From: Microbacterium oryzae
GTDB taxonomy: Bacteria; Actinomycetota; Actinomycetes; Actinomycetales; Microbacteriaceae
DNA: 64,000 nucleotides
Direction: 5' to 3'
NCBI RefSeq assembly: GCF_009735645.1
Contig: NZ_CP032550.1
Span: 2,790,001-2,854,000 of the forward strand
Under the pieces are notes generated by a model. The model searched no databases. It saw only the letters and a list, made by a program, of their open reading frames with translations, and was not told the origin of the DNA. Below are positions 45,365 to 54,614 of this stretch, piece after piece. The translations under genes were made by a program, and so were the position numbers. Numbering within the stretch: the stretch's first letter is position 1; every line of letters starts with the position of its first letter.

Positions 45365-45633
45365 GATGTCCGTTCGGATGGCCCGGGCTCTGCCGGCAGG
45401 GGGAAGCGGCCGCGCGGGCGGTCGCGGAGGAGGCGTCGAGGACGCACGAGAAGACGGCGCGCGGCGCGCCGGGCACGGGGCTCGCGAGAGGCGAGCGCGC
45501 TCAGCCTCTGCCGCCGACGCGGATGGCGTCGGCGACCTCCTCACGCCCGCGAGGCGGGCTCACCGGAAGGGACATGCGCGCCAGTCTAACTTCGGCCCGC
45601 CGTCGTTCAGGCCGCCCTCGTTAGGATGGCCCG

Positions 45634-46092
45634 GTGCCTGTGAACCCCGAACTGGTCGGCCGCGAGTTCCCGCCGACGCCCCCGTACCTGGTGGGTCGCG
45701 AGAAGGTGCGCGAGTTCGCGCGCGCCGTCTTCGCCGACGCGCCGCAGCACTCCGACCCCGAGGCCGCACGCGCCCTCGGCTACACCGACGTTGTAGCGCC
45801 GCCGACCTTCGCGATGGTCGTCCAGGACCACACCCTGCAGCAGCTGCTCGGCGAGCCCGACAGCGGCATCGCGCTCGAGCGCACGATCCACGCCGAGCAG
45901 CGGTTCCGCTACACGCGTCCGATCGTCGCGGGCGACGAGCTCACCGCTCGCCTGACCGTCACGGGCATCCGCTCGGTCGGCGCGAACGCCATGATCACGA
46001 GCGACGCCGAGATCGTCGACAGCACCGGAGCCCACGTCGTGACCGCCACGTCCGTGCTGCTCGTCGGGGGAGAGGACGCTGCGAATGTCTGA
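45634..46092 (+). CDS. FAS1-like / MaoC-type dehydratase domain protein (HadA-like)
   Basis: The product is 152 residues from a GTG start six bases after TAGGAT (45622-45627), a leaderless pattern. It has the N-terminal VNPELVGREFPPTPPYLVGR and PPTFAMVV of the FAS1-like dehydratase half of (3R)-hydroxyacyl-ACP dehydratases, and FRYTRPIVAGDELTARLTV. It overlaps the MaoC-type gene by eight bases, and the two halves normally form a heterodimer. Placement before murB is a common actinobacterial arrangement. Confidence 0.83.
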   Translation: MPVNPELVGREFPPTPPYLVGREKVREFARAVFADAPQHSDPEAARALGYTDVVAPPTFAMVVQDHTLQQLLGEPDSGIALERTIHAEQRFRYTRPIVAGDELTARLTVTGIRSVGANAMITSDAEIVDSTGAHVVTATSVLLVGGEDAANV

Positions 46093-46489
46093 CCTGACCG
46101 TGGGCGACGTCGTCGCCGAGCGCACTGTGCACCTCACGCGCGAGTCCCTCGTGCGCTACGCCGGTGCATCCGGCGACTTCAACCCGATCCACTACCGCGA
46201 CGACGTGGCGGTCTCGGTCGGTCTCCCCGGCGTCCTCGCGCACGGGATGCTCACCATGGGGCTTGCCGTCGGCACGATCGCCGAGTGGCTCGGCGACACC
46301 GGCCGCATCCTCGAGTACGGCGTCCGCTTCACGCGCCCGGTCGTCGTCGATCCCGAGACCGGCGCCGACGTCTCCGTCGTCGCCAAGGTCGGGCAGCTGA
46401 CCGACGACGTCGCCCGCATCGACCTCACCGTCTCACACGCCGACACCACGGTGCTCGGCAAGGCGCAGGTGCGCGTGCGGGTCGCATGA
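46085..46489 (+). CDS. MaoC-family hydratase (HadB-like)
   Basis: The product is 134 residues. The hydratase motif GASGDFNPIHYRDDVA (catalytic Asp and His) is followed by LPGVLAHGMLTMGLAVG, a hot-dog fold with active-site residues intact. With the upstream FAS1-like protein it would dehydrate hydroxyacyl thioesters in fatty-acid elongation or a related route. The start overlaps the partner by eight bases, and the stop overlaps the murB start (ATGA). Confidence 0.87.
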   Translation: MSDLTVGDVVAERTVHLTRESLVRYAGASGDFNPIHYRDDVAVSVGLPGVLAHGMLTMGLAVGTIAEWLGDTGRILEYGVRFTRPVVVDPETGADVSVVAKVGQLTDDVARIDLTVSHADTTVLGKAQVRVRVA

Positions 46490-47622
46490 GCGAGGTCGCT
46501 CCGATCCCGTTCTCGCAGCTCACGACGCTGCGCGTCGGCGCCGCCCCCGAGCGGATGGTCGAGGCCCGCACCCGAGAGGAGCTCGTCTCCGCGCTTCGCG
46601 ACGTCTGGAGCGACGACGACGAGTGGATGGTGCTGGGCGGCGGATCCAATCTGCTCGTCGGCGACGAGCCCTTCCCCGGGACCGTGATCCGCATCCTCAC
46701 CAGCGGCTTCCAGCTCGTCGACGGGGCGCGCGAGGGCTTCGTGCGGCTGCGCGTCGAGGCGGGGCAGAACTGGGACGAGCTCGTCGCGTACGCCGTCGCC
46801 CACGGGCTCGCCGGCATCGAGGCGATGTCGGGCATCCCCGGCACGACCGGCGCTGCGCCCATCCAGAACGTCGGCGCGTACGGTCAGGAGATCGTGCAGA
46901 CGCTCGTCGAGGTCGAGCTCATCGACGAGGCGACCGGCGAGATCTCGACCGTCCCCGCCGCCGACCTCGGACTCGGCCCGCGGACATCCGTGCTGAAGCG
47001 CCACTACGGCTCGGCGCCCGAGCGCGAGGCGGTCATCCTCTCGCTGACCCTCGAGCTCGAGAGCGTGGGCACCGGCCCGAGGCCGCTTCACGACGCACGG
47101 CTCCGTGGCGCCCTCGGTGTCGCGGACGGCGCCGAGGTGTCGCTCTCGTGGATCCGCGAGCATGTGCTGGCCATCCGCGCCGCCAAGGGCATGGTGCTCG
47201 ACGACCCCGACCCCGACACGCACAGCGCGGGATCGTTCTTCCAGAACCCGATCCTGCCGGAGGCCGTCGCCCGCACGCTGCCGCCCGAGTGCCCGCGGTG
47301 GCCGGTCGAGCCCGACCTCGACCCGGTCGTCGTCATCCCGCTCGCCGCGTACGACGGCGCGCTGCCGCCCATCGTGTCGTCGCGCACCGACGTGAAGGTG
47401 CCGGCCGCGTGGCTCATCGAGCACGCGGGGATCGAGAAGGGCTTCCGACTGCCGCGCTCGCGCGCCGGCGTCTCCACGAAGCACGCCCTGGCCCTGACCA
47501 ATCGCGGCGGTGCCACGGGCGGCGAGGTGGGGGAGCTCGCGCGCTTCATCCAGAGTCGCGTCGCCGCCGAATTCGGCATCGTGCTGCAGCCGGAGCCCGT
47601 GCTCGTCGGCGTCGAGCTGTAG
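46486..47622 (+). CDS. murB: UDP-N-acetylenolpyruvoylglucosamine reductase
   Basis: The product is 378 residues. The FAD-binding part has TLRVGAAPERMVEA, VLGGGSNLLVGDEPFPG and the signature SGIPGTTGAAPIQNVGAYGQ; the substrate domain has SAGSFFQNPIL, with catalytic Ser, and KGFRLPRSRAGVSTKHALAL. It reduces UDP-GlcNAc-enolpyruvate to UDP-MurNAc with NADPH, an essential cytosolic step of cell-wall synthesis. ATG 46486 overlaps the MaoC stop, so it is third in a coupled operon. Confidence 0.94.
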   Translation: MSEVAPIPFSQLTTLRVGAAPERMVEARTREELVSALRDVWSDDDEWMVLGGGSNLLVGDEPFPGTVIRILTSGFQLVDGAREGFVRLRVEAGQNWDELVAYAVAHGLAGIEAMSGIPGTTGAAPIQNVGAYGQEIVQTLVEVELIDEATGEISTVPAADLGLGPRTSVLKRHYGSAPEREAVILSLTLELESVGTGPRPLHDARLRGALGVADGAEVSLSWIREHVLAIRAAKGMVLDDPDPDTHSAGSFFQNPILPEAVARTLPPECPRWPVEPDLDPVVVIPLAAYDGALPPIVSSRTDVKVPAAWLIEHAGIEKGFRLPRSRAGVSTKHALALTNRGGATGGEVGELARFIQSRVAAEFGIVLQPEPVLVGVEL

Positions 47623-47638
47623 CGGCTGACGCGGAAGG

Positions 47639-47662
47639 GGCCGCCGTCCGAGGACGGCGGCC
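47639..47662. terminator. Terminator between murB and the convergent aminotransferase gene
   Basis: Eleven-base perfect arms (47639-47649 and 47652-47662) with a two-base loop, followed by GCTTTCT. Confidence 0.75.
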
Positions 47663-47679
47663 GCTTTCTGCACCCGGGC

Positions 47680-48879
47680 TCAGGCGAAGAGCTCCTGCAT
47701 GCGCTGGATGCCCTCGAGCAGCTGGTCATCGCCGAGCGCGTATGAGAGCCGAAGGTAGCCGCTCGGGCCGAAGGCCTCGCCCGGAACGACCGCGACCTCG
47801 ACCTCGTCGAGGATGAGGTCGGCGAGCTCCAGCGACGTCTCGACGCGGCGGCCGCGCCATTCGCGGCCGAGGAGACCCCGGACATCCGGGTAGGCGTAGA
47901 ACGCGCCGAGCGGGTTCGGCACCGTCACGCCCTCGATCTTCGACAGCTCGGCCACGATGAGGCGCCGGCGCCGGTCGAACGCCGTGCGGAACTCCTCGAC
48001 CTCGGTCTGCGGGCCGCTCAGGGCGGCGATCGCCGCGCGCTGCGCGATGTTGTTGACGTTGCTCGTCAGGTGCGACTGCAGATTCGCGGCGAGCTTGATC
48101 GCATCGGCGGGCCCGACCATCCAGCCCACGCGCCAGCCGGTCATGGCGTACGTCTTGGCGACGCCGTTGAGGAGCAGCGCCTGGTTCGCGAGCTCCGGGA
48201 CGGCCTCCACGATCGACACCGCGCGGGCGCCCTCGTAGACGAGGTTCTGGTAGATCTCGTCGGTGATCACCCAGATGCCGTGCTCGAGGGCCCACCGGCC
48301 GATGGCCTCGGTCTCCTCGAACGTGTACACGGCGCCGGTCGGGTTCGACGGCGACACGAAGACGAGCACGGTGGTGCGCTCGGTGCGGGCGGCCTCGAGC
48401 TGCTCGACGGTGACCTTGTACTCCTGGTCGGCGCCGGCGAAGACCTCCACCGGCACGCCGTCGGCCAGGCGGATGGCCTCGGGATACGTCGTCCAGTACG
48501 GCGCGGGCAGGAGCACCTCGTCGCCGGGGTTCACCACGGCCTGGAACGCCTGGTACACGGCCTGCTTGCCGCCGTTGGTGACGACGATCTGGGCGGGGGA
48601 GACCTCGAGGCCGGAGTCGCGCAGCGTCTTCGCGGCGATCGCCTCGCGCAGCGGGAGGAGGCCGGCTGCCGGGGTGTAGCGGAAGTTCGCCGGGTCGGTC
48701 AACGCGGCGGCGGCGGCGTCGACGACGAACTGCGGGGTCGAGAAGTCCGGCTCGCCGGCGGCGTAGGAGATGACGGGCTTCCCCTCCGCCTTGAGGGACT
48801 TCGCCTTGGCGTCGACCTTGAGGGTCGCCGATTCGGCGATGGCGGAGAGCTTGCGAGAGAGCGGGGCGCGGTCGGTCAC
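47680..48879 (-). CDS. Pyridoxal-phosphate aminotransferase, aspartate aminotransferase type
   Basis: The product is 399 residues, class I/II. It has [63 protein letters not shown] and the Schiff-base Lys in [18 protein letters not shown], with the C-terminal substrate Arg in [10 protein letters not shown]. The segment order matches AspC/AspB of group Ib. It most likely interconverts aspartate and oxaloacetate. GTG 48879 lies six bases after TACGCT, the leaderless pattern, so the longer frame to 48948 is not used. Confidence 0.9.
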   Translation of the reverse strand: MTDRAPLSRKLSAIAESATLKVDAKAKSLKAEGKPVISYAAGEPDFSTPQFVVDAAAAALTDPANFRYTPAAGLLPLREAIAAKTLRDSGLEVSPAQIVVTNGGKQAVYQAFQAVVNPGDEVLLPAPYWTTYPEAIRLADGVPVEVFAGADQEYKVTVEQLEAARTERTTVLVFVSPSNPTGAVYTFEETEAIGRWALEHGIWVITDEIYQNLVYEGARAVSIVEAVPELANQALLLNGVAKTYAMTGWRVGWMVGPADAIKLAANLQSHLTSNVNNIAQRAAIAALSGPQTEVEEFRTAFDRRRRLIVAELSKIEGVTVPNPLGAFYAYPDVRGLLGREWRGRRVETSLELADLILDEVEVAVVPGEAFGPSGYLRLSYALGDDQLLEGIQRMQELFA

Positions 48880-48954
48880 GCTCTCAGCGTAGTGGGAGCG
48901 CCACCGCGCGACCACGGCGACGTCATGGACCGTGACGCGGCCGGCCACCCAGGG

Positions 48955-49872
48955 TCAGCCGTGCACGTGCGCGGGCGACTCGCCGCCCTCCGTGAAGCTC
49001 GGGCGGCGCCCGATCATCCGTCCGACGAGGAGGACCACGCCGACGATCACGAGGCCGACCGCGAGCCCGGCGATCGCCGACGCGAGGGTGTCGCCGAACC
49101 AGACGACGACCGCGCCGAGCGGCTCCAGCACGTGCTCGATCCCGTGCAGCACGTCCATGGGCGCGTGCAGGCCGACCTCGCCGAGGTTCGCCAGCACGAG
49201 GTGCCCGCCGACCCACAGCATCGCGACGGTGCCGATGACGCTGATGACGCGGAACACCGCGGGCATGGCGCGGACGATCCCGGTGCCCGTGCCGCGCACG
49301 CGCGCGTTGCCGCTCGTGGCCATCCGCAGGCCGACGTCGTCGATCTTCACGAGGAGGGCGACCACCCCGTAGACGACGCCGGTCATGATGAGCGCGATCA
49401 CCGCGAGCGTGCCCAGCGTCATCCAGATGCCGATGTCGGGGTCGAGGTTCGACAGCGAGATGAGCATGATCTCCGCCGACAGGATGAGGTCGGTGCGGAT
49501 GGCTCCGAGTACGAGGCGCTTCTCGTCGCGGGCGCCCTCGTCGGCCTGGCCGTGCTCGATGCCGAACCACTCCAGCACCTTCTCCGCGCCCTCGAAGCAG
49601 AGGAAGGCCCCGCCCGCGATGAGGAGGTACGGCAGCGCCCACGGCGCGAACGCCGTCAGCAGCAGCGCGACCGGGATGATCACGATGAACTTGTTCGCGA
49701 TCGACCCGAGGGCGATCTTCCCGACGACCGGCAGCTCGCGGGCGGGCGTGATGCCCTGCACGTACTGCGGCGTCACGGCGGCGTCGTCGATGACGACGCC
49801 GGCCGCCTTCGAGGAGGCCTTCAGAGCCGCGCTGAGGATGTCGTCGACGACGGCGAGCAATCCGACGGACAT
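48955..49872 (-). CDS. DUF808 family membrane protein
   Basis: The product is 305 residues with about six membrane segments. The start MSVGLLAVVDDILSAALKAS, with SKAAGVVIDDAAVTPQYVQG and LGAIRTDLILSAEIMLISLS, is the DUF808 (YedI-like) signature. The function is unknown. It starts at ATG 49872 after GGAGGCACCTC and is monocistronic. Confidence 0.85.
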   Translation of the reverse strand: MSVGLLAVVDDILSAALKASSKAAGVVIDDAAVTPQYVQGITPARELPVVGKIALGSIANKFIVIIPVALLLTAFAPWALPYLLIAGGAFLCFEGAEKVLEWFGIEHGQADEGARDEKRLVLGAIRTDLILSAEIMLISLSNLDPDIGIWMTLGTLAVIALIMTGVVYGVVALLVKIDDVGLRMATSGNARVRGTGTGIVRAMPAVFRVISVIGTVAMLWVGGHLVLANLGEVGLHAPMDVLHGIEHVLEPLGAVVVWFGDTLASAIAGLAVGLVIVGVVLLVGRMIGRRPSFTEGGESPAHVHG

Positions 49873-49976
49873 GAGGTGCCTCCTGGAGGGTACGGGGTGG
49901 CAACACTACCGGGCCGAGGCGGCCATCCGCCGTCGTCGTCGACACGCCTCGGTTCGCGGTGCCGAGCGGCATGCCC

Positions 49977-49982
49977 TATGCT
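49977..49982 (+). promoter_or_regulatory. Candidate -10 box for the tRNA-Trp-secE-nusG unit
   Basis: TATGCT lies 18 bases after TTCGCG and about 90 bases before tRNA-Trp; a GAGGTC/GACCTC hairpin (50054-50069) abuts the tRNA. The rest of the 198-base gap 49873-50070 has no gene. Confidence 0.35.
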
Positions 49983-50070
49983 GGAGAGCGCAGTGCTCGT
50001 CTGCATTCTTCCGCTGTGCCTCGTGCGGGGCGGATGGTCGGAAGGGCATTCCTGAGGTCGCGAGACCTCT

Positions 50071-50143
<73 letters not shown>

Positions 50144-50178
50144 CGCGTCAGCGACAGCTGGCTCACGAAAGGTAACCC

Positions 50179-50442
50179 ATGGCCCACGACGCTTCCGGCG
50201 GCGAGATCGTCGCGGCGAATGGCGCGGCTGACGGCAAGAAGGCAGGGTTCTTCGCCCGGATCGCCCTCTTCGTCCGTCAGGTGATCGCCGAGCTCCGCAA
50301 GGTCGTCACGCCCACGCGCAAGGAGCTGCTGAAGTTCACCTCCGTCGTGCTGGGGTTCGTGGTGGTCATGATGGCCCTGGTCTACGGGCTGGACTACCTG
50401 TTCTCGTGGGTCACGACGGTGGTGTTCGGCGTTCCGAGCTGA
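50179..50442 (+). CDS. secE: Preprotein translocase subunit SecE
   Basis: The product is 87 residues. The family motif FVRQVIAELRKVVTPTRKEL precedes one membrane segment (FTSVVLGFVVVMMALVYGLD). It stabilises the SecYEG channel in the cytoplasmic membrane. ATG 50179 follows GAAAGG. It lies between tRNA-Trp and nusG, the standard context. Confidence 0.95.
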   Translation: MAHDASGGEIVAANGAADGKKAGFFARIALFVRQVIAELRKVVTPTRKELLKFTSVVLGFVVVMMALVYGLDYLFSWVTTVVFGVPS

Positions 50443-50540
50443 TCCAGCCGGTCGGATGACGGCCGTGCCCTCTCCGCGTCACAATGGGGAGAGCAAGTCT
50501 GCGCGACGCCTCCCGGCGTCCGGAACGGAAGAGAAACCAC

Positions 50541-51560
50541 GTGTCTGAGAAGTACGCCGACGACGTCGACCTCGCGACGGCTGCTGAGCAGTCGAGCGAA
50601 GAGGACGAGGCCCAGGAGGGCAGCGTGCTCACCGCCGAGGAGCGCGCGAGCGCTTCCGCCGAGCACGCCGCCATGCACATCGATGGCGAGGATGAGGGCT
50701 CGAACGAGGACATCGCCCTCGACATCGACGACCCGGAGGCCGACGCGGTCGTCAACGACGCCCTGAACCTCGACGAGACCGCAGAGGTCGAGGCCGCGGC
50801 GGAGGTCCTCACGGACGCCGCCGAGGAGGAGGCCGACGAGGCCGAGGCCGCAGCCGCCGACGAGATCGCTCCCTACGACGGCCCCGAGCTGGGCGACGGC
50901 ACCGAGGGCGACGAGGAAGAGGGCGACGACGACGACCCGTACGAGGCCTTCCGTCGCGAGCTCCGCTCGCTCGAGGGCAAGTGGTACGTCATCCACTCCT
51001 ACGCCGGATTCGAGCGCAAGGTGAAGGCCAACATCGAGCAGCGCAAGTCGACGCTCGAGGTCGAGGACGACATCTACCAGGTCGAGGTCCCCATGGAGGA
51101 CGTCGTCGAGATCAAGAACGGCCAGCGCAAGATGGTCACGCGCGTGCGCATCCCGGGCTACGTGCTCGTGCGCATGGAGCTCAACGAGGACACCTGGTCG
51201 GTCGTGCGCCACACTCCGGGCGTCACCGGCTTCGTGGGCAATGCCCACAACCCGACGCCGCTGCGCTTCGAAGAGGCCTTCAACATGCTGAAGCCCCTCG
51301 CGGAGCTCAAGGAGGCGCAGGCGCAGGCATCCGGCAAGGGCACCGCGAAGAAGGGCCAGCAGGCCCCCGCGCGCGTCATCGCCGCCGAAGTCGACTTCGA
51401 GATCGGCGAGACGATCACCATCAAGGAGGGCTCGTTCGCCGGTCTTCCCGGGTCGATCAGCGAGATCAAGCCGGAGAGCGGCAAGCTCACCGTGCTCGTG
51501 TCGCTCTTCGAGCGCGAGACGCCGGTCGAGCTCTCGTTCGACCAGGTCACCAAGCTCTGA
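50541..51560 (+). CDS. nusG: Transcription termination/antitermination factor NusG, with long acidic N-terminus
   Basis: The product is 339 residues. About 150 N-terminal residues are extremely acidic and low-complexity, as in other actinobacterial NusG. Then come the NGN domain (KWYVIHSYAGFERKVKANIE, RIPGYVLVRMELNEDTW) and the KOW domain (GETITIKEGSFAGLPGSISE). It binds RNA polymerase and links it to Rho or the ribosome. A linker of about 30 residues (AQAQASGKGTAKKGQQAPA) lies between the domains. It starts at GTG 50541 after GGAAGAG. Confidence 0.94.
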   Translation: MSEKYADDVDLATAAEQSSEEDEAQEGSVLTAEERASASAEHAAMHIDGEDEGSNEDIALDIDDPEADAVVNDALNLDETAEVEAAAEVLTDAAEEEADEAEAAAADEIAPYDGPELGDGTEGDEEEGDDDDPYEAFRRELRSLEGKWYVIHSYAGFERKVKANIEQRKSTLEVEDDIYQVEVPMEDVVEIKNGQRKMVTRVRIPGYVLVRMELNEDTWSVVRHTPGVTGFVGNAHNPTPLRFEEAFNMLKPLAELKEAQAQASGKGTAKKGQQAPARVIAAEVDFEIGETITIKEGSFAGLPGSISEIKPESGKLTVLVSLFERETPVELSFDQVTKL

Positions 51561-51595
51561 CGCGACGCGACTCCTCGCAGCGCTTCTGAACGACG

Positions 51596-51623
51596 AGCGG
51601 CCGTCCCATCGGGGGCGGCCGCT
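51596..51623 (+). terminator. Terminator after nusG
   Basis: AGCGGCCG (51596-51603) pairs with CGGCCGCT (51616-51623), with further CCC/GGG pairing inside. A TAGACT -10 box for rplK follows at 51652-51657. The 199-base gap 51561-51759 holds no other feature I can support. Confidence 0.65.
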
Positions 51624-51759
51624 TCGTCGTGCTCGGTCAGGAGACATGCGGTAGACTCTTGTGGTTTGCGTCTTGCGACGTGGATCCCACCGCACCCGGG
51701 CCATCCGAGGTGCGGGAGAGCGGATGCAACCGGCATCCGTTCGATGAAAGGAAGAGGAA

Positions 51760-52191
51760 ATGGCACCGAAGAAGAAGGTGACCGGCCTGATCAAGCTTCA
51801 GATCAACGCCGGTGCAGCCAACCCGGCGCCGCCGATCGGACCCGCTCTGGGTCAGCACGGCGTCAACATCATGGAGTTCTGCAAGGCGTACAACGCGGCG
51901 ACCGAGTCGCAGCGCGGCAACGTCATCCCCGTGGAGATCACCGTCTACGAGGACCGCAGCTTCACGTTCATCCTGAAGACCCCGCCGGCCGCTGAGCTGA
52001 TCAAGAAGGCCGCGGGCGTCGCGAAGGGCTCGTCCACGCCGCACACGGTCAAGGTCGCGAAGCTCACCAAGGACCAGGTCGTCGAGATCGCCAAGACGAA
52101 GCAGCCCGACCTGAACGCGAACGACCTCGAGGCCGCCTCGAAGATCATCGCCGGCACCGCCCGCTCCATGGGCATCACGGTCGAGGACTGA
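51760..52191 (+). CDS. rplK: 50S ribosomal protein L11
   Basis: The product is 143 residues, standard length. The N-terminal domain has [20 protein letters not shown] and [15 protein letters not shown]. The C-terminal RNA-binding domain has KEQ-type residues near [17 protein letters not shown] and [11 protein letters not shown]. It forms the GTPase-associated centre with L10 and L7/L12. ATG 51760 follows AAAGGAAGAGG. Confidence 0.97.
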   Translation: MAPKKKVTGLIKLQINAGAANPAPPIGPALGQHGVNIMEFCKAYNAATESQRGNVIPVEITVYEDRSFTFILKTPPAAELIKKAAGVAKGSSTPHTVKVAKLTKDQVVEIAKTKQPDLNANDLEAASKIIAGTARSMGITVED

Positions 52192-52205
52192 GGGGGATAA
52201 CGGAT

Positions 52206-52898
52206 ATGACTACCAAGTCCAAGGCATACGCCGCCGCGGTCGAGAAGATCGAGGCCGGCAAGTTCTACACTCCCGCCGAGGCCGTCGCCCTCGCGAAGGA
52301 GACCGGCTCGAAGAAGTTCGACTCGACCGTCGAGGTCGCGCTGAAGCTCTCGGTCGACCCCCGCAAGGCGGACCAGATGGTGCGCGGCACCGTCATCCTG
52401 CCCCACGGCACCGGCAAGACCGCCCGCGTCATCGTGTTCGCCAACGGCGCTGCGGCTGAGGCCGCCATCGCCGCGGGCGCCGACGAGGTCGGCGGCGCCG
52501 AGCTCATCGAGAAGGTCGCCGCCGGCTGGACCGACTTCGACGCGGCCGTGGCCGTGCCGGAGCTCATGGGCCAGGTCGGTCGTCTGGGCAAGGTCCTCGG
52601 TCCCCGCGGCCTGATGCCGAACCCCAAGACGGGCACCGTCACCCCCAACACGGCGAAGGCCGTCGAGGAGATCAAGGGCGGCAAGATCGAGTTCCGCGTC
52701 GACAAGCACGCCAACGTGCACTTCGTCGTCGGCAAGGCCTCGTTCTCGACCGAGCAGCTCAACGAGAACATCGACGCCGCGCTCGAGGAGATCGTGCGCC
52801 TCAAGCCGTCGAGCTCGAAGGGCCGCTACATCCAGAAGGGCGCCGTCTCGACCACCTTCGGTCCCGGCATCCCGCTGGACGTCAACGCGATCGTCTGA
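52206..52898 (+). CDS. rplA: 50S ribosomal protein L1
   Basis: The product is 230 residues. The L1 signature is present: [48 protein letters not shown], then [16 protein letters not shown]. It forms the L1 stalk and in many bacteria represses its own rplK-rplA mRNA. It starts 15 bases after rplK with GAGGGGG and is followed by a strong terminator. Confidence 0.97.
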   Translation: MTTKSKAYAAAVEKIEAGKFYTPAEAVALAKETGSKKFDSTVEVALKLSVDPRKADQMVRGTVILPHGTGKTARVIVFANGAAAEAAIAAGADEVGGAELIEKVAAGWTDFDAAVAVPELMGQVGRLGKVLGPRGLMPNPKTGTVTPNTAKAVEEIKGGKIEFRVDKHANVHFVVGKASFSTEQLNENIDAALEEIVRLKPSSSKGRYIQKGAVSTTFGPGIPLDVNAIV

Positions 52899-52912
52899 CA
52901 CGCGCTGCAGCA

Positions 52913-52943
52913 GGAAGGCCCCGTCCATCGGACGGGGCCTTCC
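52913..52943 (+). terminator. Terminator of the rplK-rplA operon
   Basis: Fourteen-base perfect arms (52913-52926 and 52930-52943) around ATC, 15 bases after the rplA stop. Confidence 0.8.
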
Positions 52944-52988
52944 TCGTACCCGGGGGATGACGCGGCGTGGGTGCCGGCCCCGGTGCGG

Positions 52989-53510
52989 TCAGCGCGGGTC
53001 GGGCGCGGTCCCGTTCGTGAGCGCGCGCAGCAGGGTGGCGAGGTCGCGAACGCGATCGACGTCCCATGCGAGGAGACTGTTGTGCAGCAGCGTCTGATTG
53101 CCCGAGCGGGCGGCCGTCAGGCGCTCGACGCCGAAGGGCGTCGCCTCGAGCAGACTCGCCCGCCGGTCGCCGGGATCCGGCGTGCGGGCGATGAGCCCCA
53201 GATCCTGCAGCTCTCGCAACGTGCGGCTCAGCTGCCCCTTGTCCAGGGCCATCCGCTCGGTCATGTCGGACGCCTTGATCGGGCCATCGCGGACGATGGT
53301 GGTGAACACCTTGTAGGCACCGGGGTTGAGCCCGGGGGAGACGCGCTCGGCCATCTCGTTCGTGATGCGGCGCACCTTCGTCATCAGCTCGCCGAACTCC
53401 GCTTCGACGGCCAGGATGGCCTCGGCCTGCTCGGAGGAGGTGGCGCGCGCCTCCCCGGAGGCCGCCGGCCCGGAGTGCTCGAAGGCGCTCGGTGCGAGAT
53501 CCGCAGTCAT
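52989..53510 (-). CDS. MarR-family transcriptional regulator
   Basis: The product is 173 residues. The winged helix (about 75-135) reads GPIKASDMTERMALDKGQLS, then RTLRELQDLGLIARTPDPGD. The N-terminal 35 residues are disordered. It lies between rplA and an exonuclease-like gene, both accessory in this position. No operator is obvious near its start at 53510. Its target is unknown. Confidence 0.82.
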   Translation of the reverse strand: MTADLAPSAFEHSGPAASGEARATSSEQAEAILAVEAEFGELMTKVRRITNEMAERVSPGLNPGAYKVFTTIVRDGPIKASDMTERMALDKGQLSRTLRELQDLGLIARTPDPGDRRASLLEATPFGVERLTAARSGNQTLLHNSLLAWDVDRVRDLATLLRALTNGTAPDPR

Positions 53511-53565
53511 GAGCCCATTCTCCCGGATTGGGCTCGGCGCTTCTTGGCAGGCGGCTGCGCGCAGC

Positions 53566-54249
53566 TCAGTCGGAGAGGGCGAGTGCGCGGTAGGCCGAGC
53601 GCTGGAGGGCCCGCTCGCGCGGCGTGAGCGCGGGAGCGGCCTCGATCGGGCGCTGCGGCAGCTCCTTGCCGGTGGTGCGGCGGTAGAGCTCGTCGATGAG
53701 CGCCGTCGCCAGCTTCACGAGCTTGCCGATCTCCACGTCGTCGCGATCGATCCACATGGACTTGGGCTCGTCGTGCAGGGGCTGGAAGTCGCGGTGCTCC
53801 TCCCAGGCGAACAGCGTGCGCTCGGCGCCGAGCACATGCTGCTGCCACCACACCTGGCGCAGGTAGGTGCGGGGGATCGACCGCCACGTCTTGTTCGTGG
53901 TCTTGATCTCCGCGAGGAGGACGCGGCCGCTCGTGTCGACGGTGATGCCATCCGGTGTGGCGAGGTGGCGGCGCTCGACGGTCGCGTGGAAGAGGGCGCT
54001 CGAGGGATGGATGCCGTGCGTCGCCGCGACCCAGGCGGCGATCTCAGGCTCCCGGCGCCGACCGTGGTCGGTGTAGGCGTTGCCGCCGAAGGACGACCCG
54101 CGCAGCTTCTGCTCCGCCGCGCGGGGGATGACGCGCTCGCTGGTGATCGTCGCGATGTCGGTGGCGGTGATCCCCTGCGAGCGTGCTCGCAGCCAGGCGA
54201 CCCGATCGCGGGAGTCCGCGACGATCCGGGCGGCGATTTCGGGGGTCAC
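53566..54249 (-). CDS. YqaJ-type viral recombinase / exonuclease family protein
   Basis: The product is 227 residues. The N-terminal pattern WLRARSQGITATDIATITSE and FGGNAYTDHGRRREPEIAAW precede the nuclease motif TPDGITVDTSGRVLLAEIKT (D...E-x-K), a PD-(D/E)XK core as in phage lambda exonuclease and YqaJ. It is expected to resect duplex DNA. No partner RecT/Bet annealing protein is present. It starts at GTG 54249 six bases after TAGGGT, the host leaderless pattern, so it may be a resident gene rather than a recent prophage remnant. Confidence 0.82.
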   Translation of the reverse strand: MTPEIAARIVADSRDRVAWLRARSQGITATDIATITSERVIPRAAEQKLRGSSFGGNAYTDHGRRREPEIAAWVAATHGIHPSSALFHATVERRHLATPDGITVDTSGRVLLAEIKTTNKTWRSIPRTYLRQVWWQQHVLGAERTLFAWEEHRDFQPLHDEPKSMWIDRDDVEIGKLVKLATALIDELYRRTTGKELPQRPIEAAPALTPRERALQRSAYRALALSD

Positions 54250-54291
54250 GAATAGACCCTAACGCCGACCCCTGACGGCATCCCGGACACC

Positions 54292-54392
54292 GCCCGCGCG
54301 TCGCGCTCACGCCGGCACGTGGGGCCTCCCGCGCGTCGCGCTCACGCCGGCGGGTGGGCCGCGCGCGGGTCGCGCTCACGCCAGCGGGTGGA
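54292..54392. repeat. Three tandem 34-35-bp direct repeats
   Basis: GTCGCGCTCACGCCGGC recurs at 54300-54316, 54335-54351 and (one mismatch) 54369-54385, each followed by a GTGGG-like stretch. The repeats directly precede the 54397 palindrome in a 365-base gap (54250-54614) that holds no gene. Confidence 0.7.
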
Positions 54393-54396
54393 GCCG

Positions 54397-54474
54397 CCAG
54401 ACGATGTCGTCTCACCGCCGCGACACCGAATGCCCGCAATTCTCGTGTGCGCTCGATGAGACGACATCGTCTGG
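54397..54474 (+). repeat. Palindromic element, copy 1 (boxes the AbiEi-like gene)
   Basis: Perfect 18-base arms (54397-54414 and 54457-54474; arm core GACGATGTCGTC) flank 42 bases with an inner hairpin of ACAC/GTGT and GAAT/ATTC pairs. The same element recurs in opposite orientation at 55597-55666, on the far side of a single gene. The inner sequences align as well, so the two copies share descent rather than only the stem. Confidence 0.7.
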
Positions 54475-54614
54475 TCGCCCTGCGCCCGCCGTCGCGCCCG
54501 CAGTATGCGCCACAGAGGGCCATCGCCGTGTGCACAGCCCGCCTGCTGGCGGCGCGTCGCAGGTCGGTTTTCCTCGAGCGGGATCGGCCAGCGTCTGGAC
54601 GGGAGCATCGGGGG

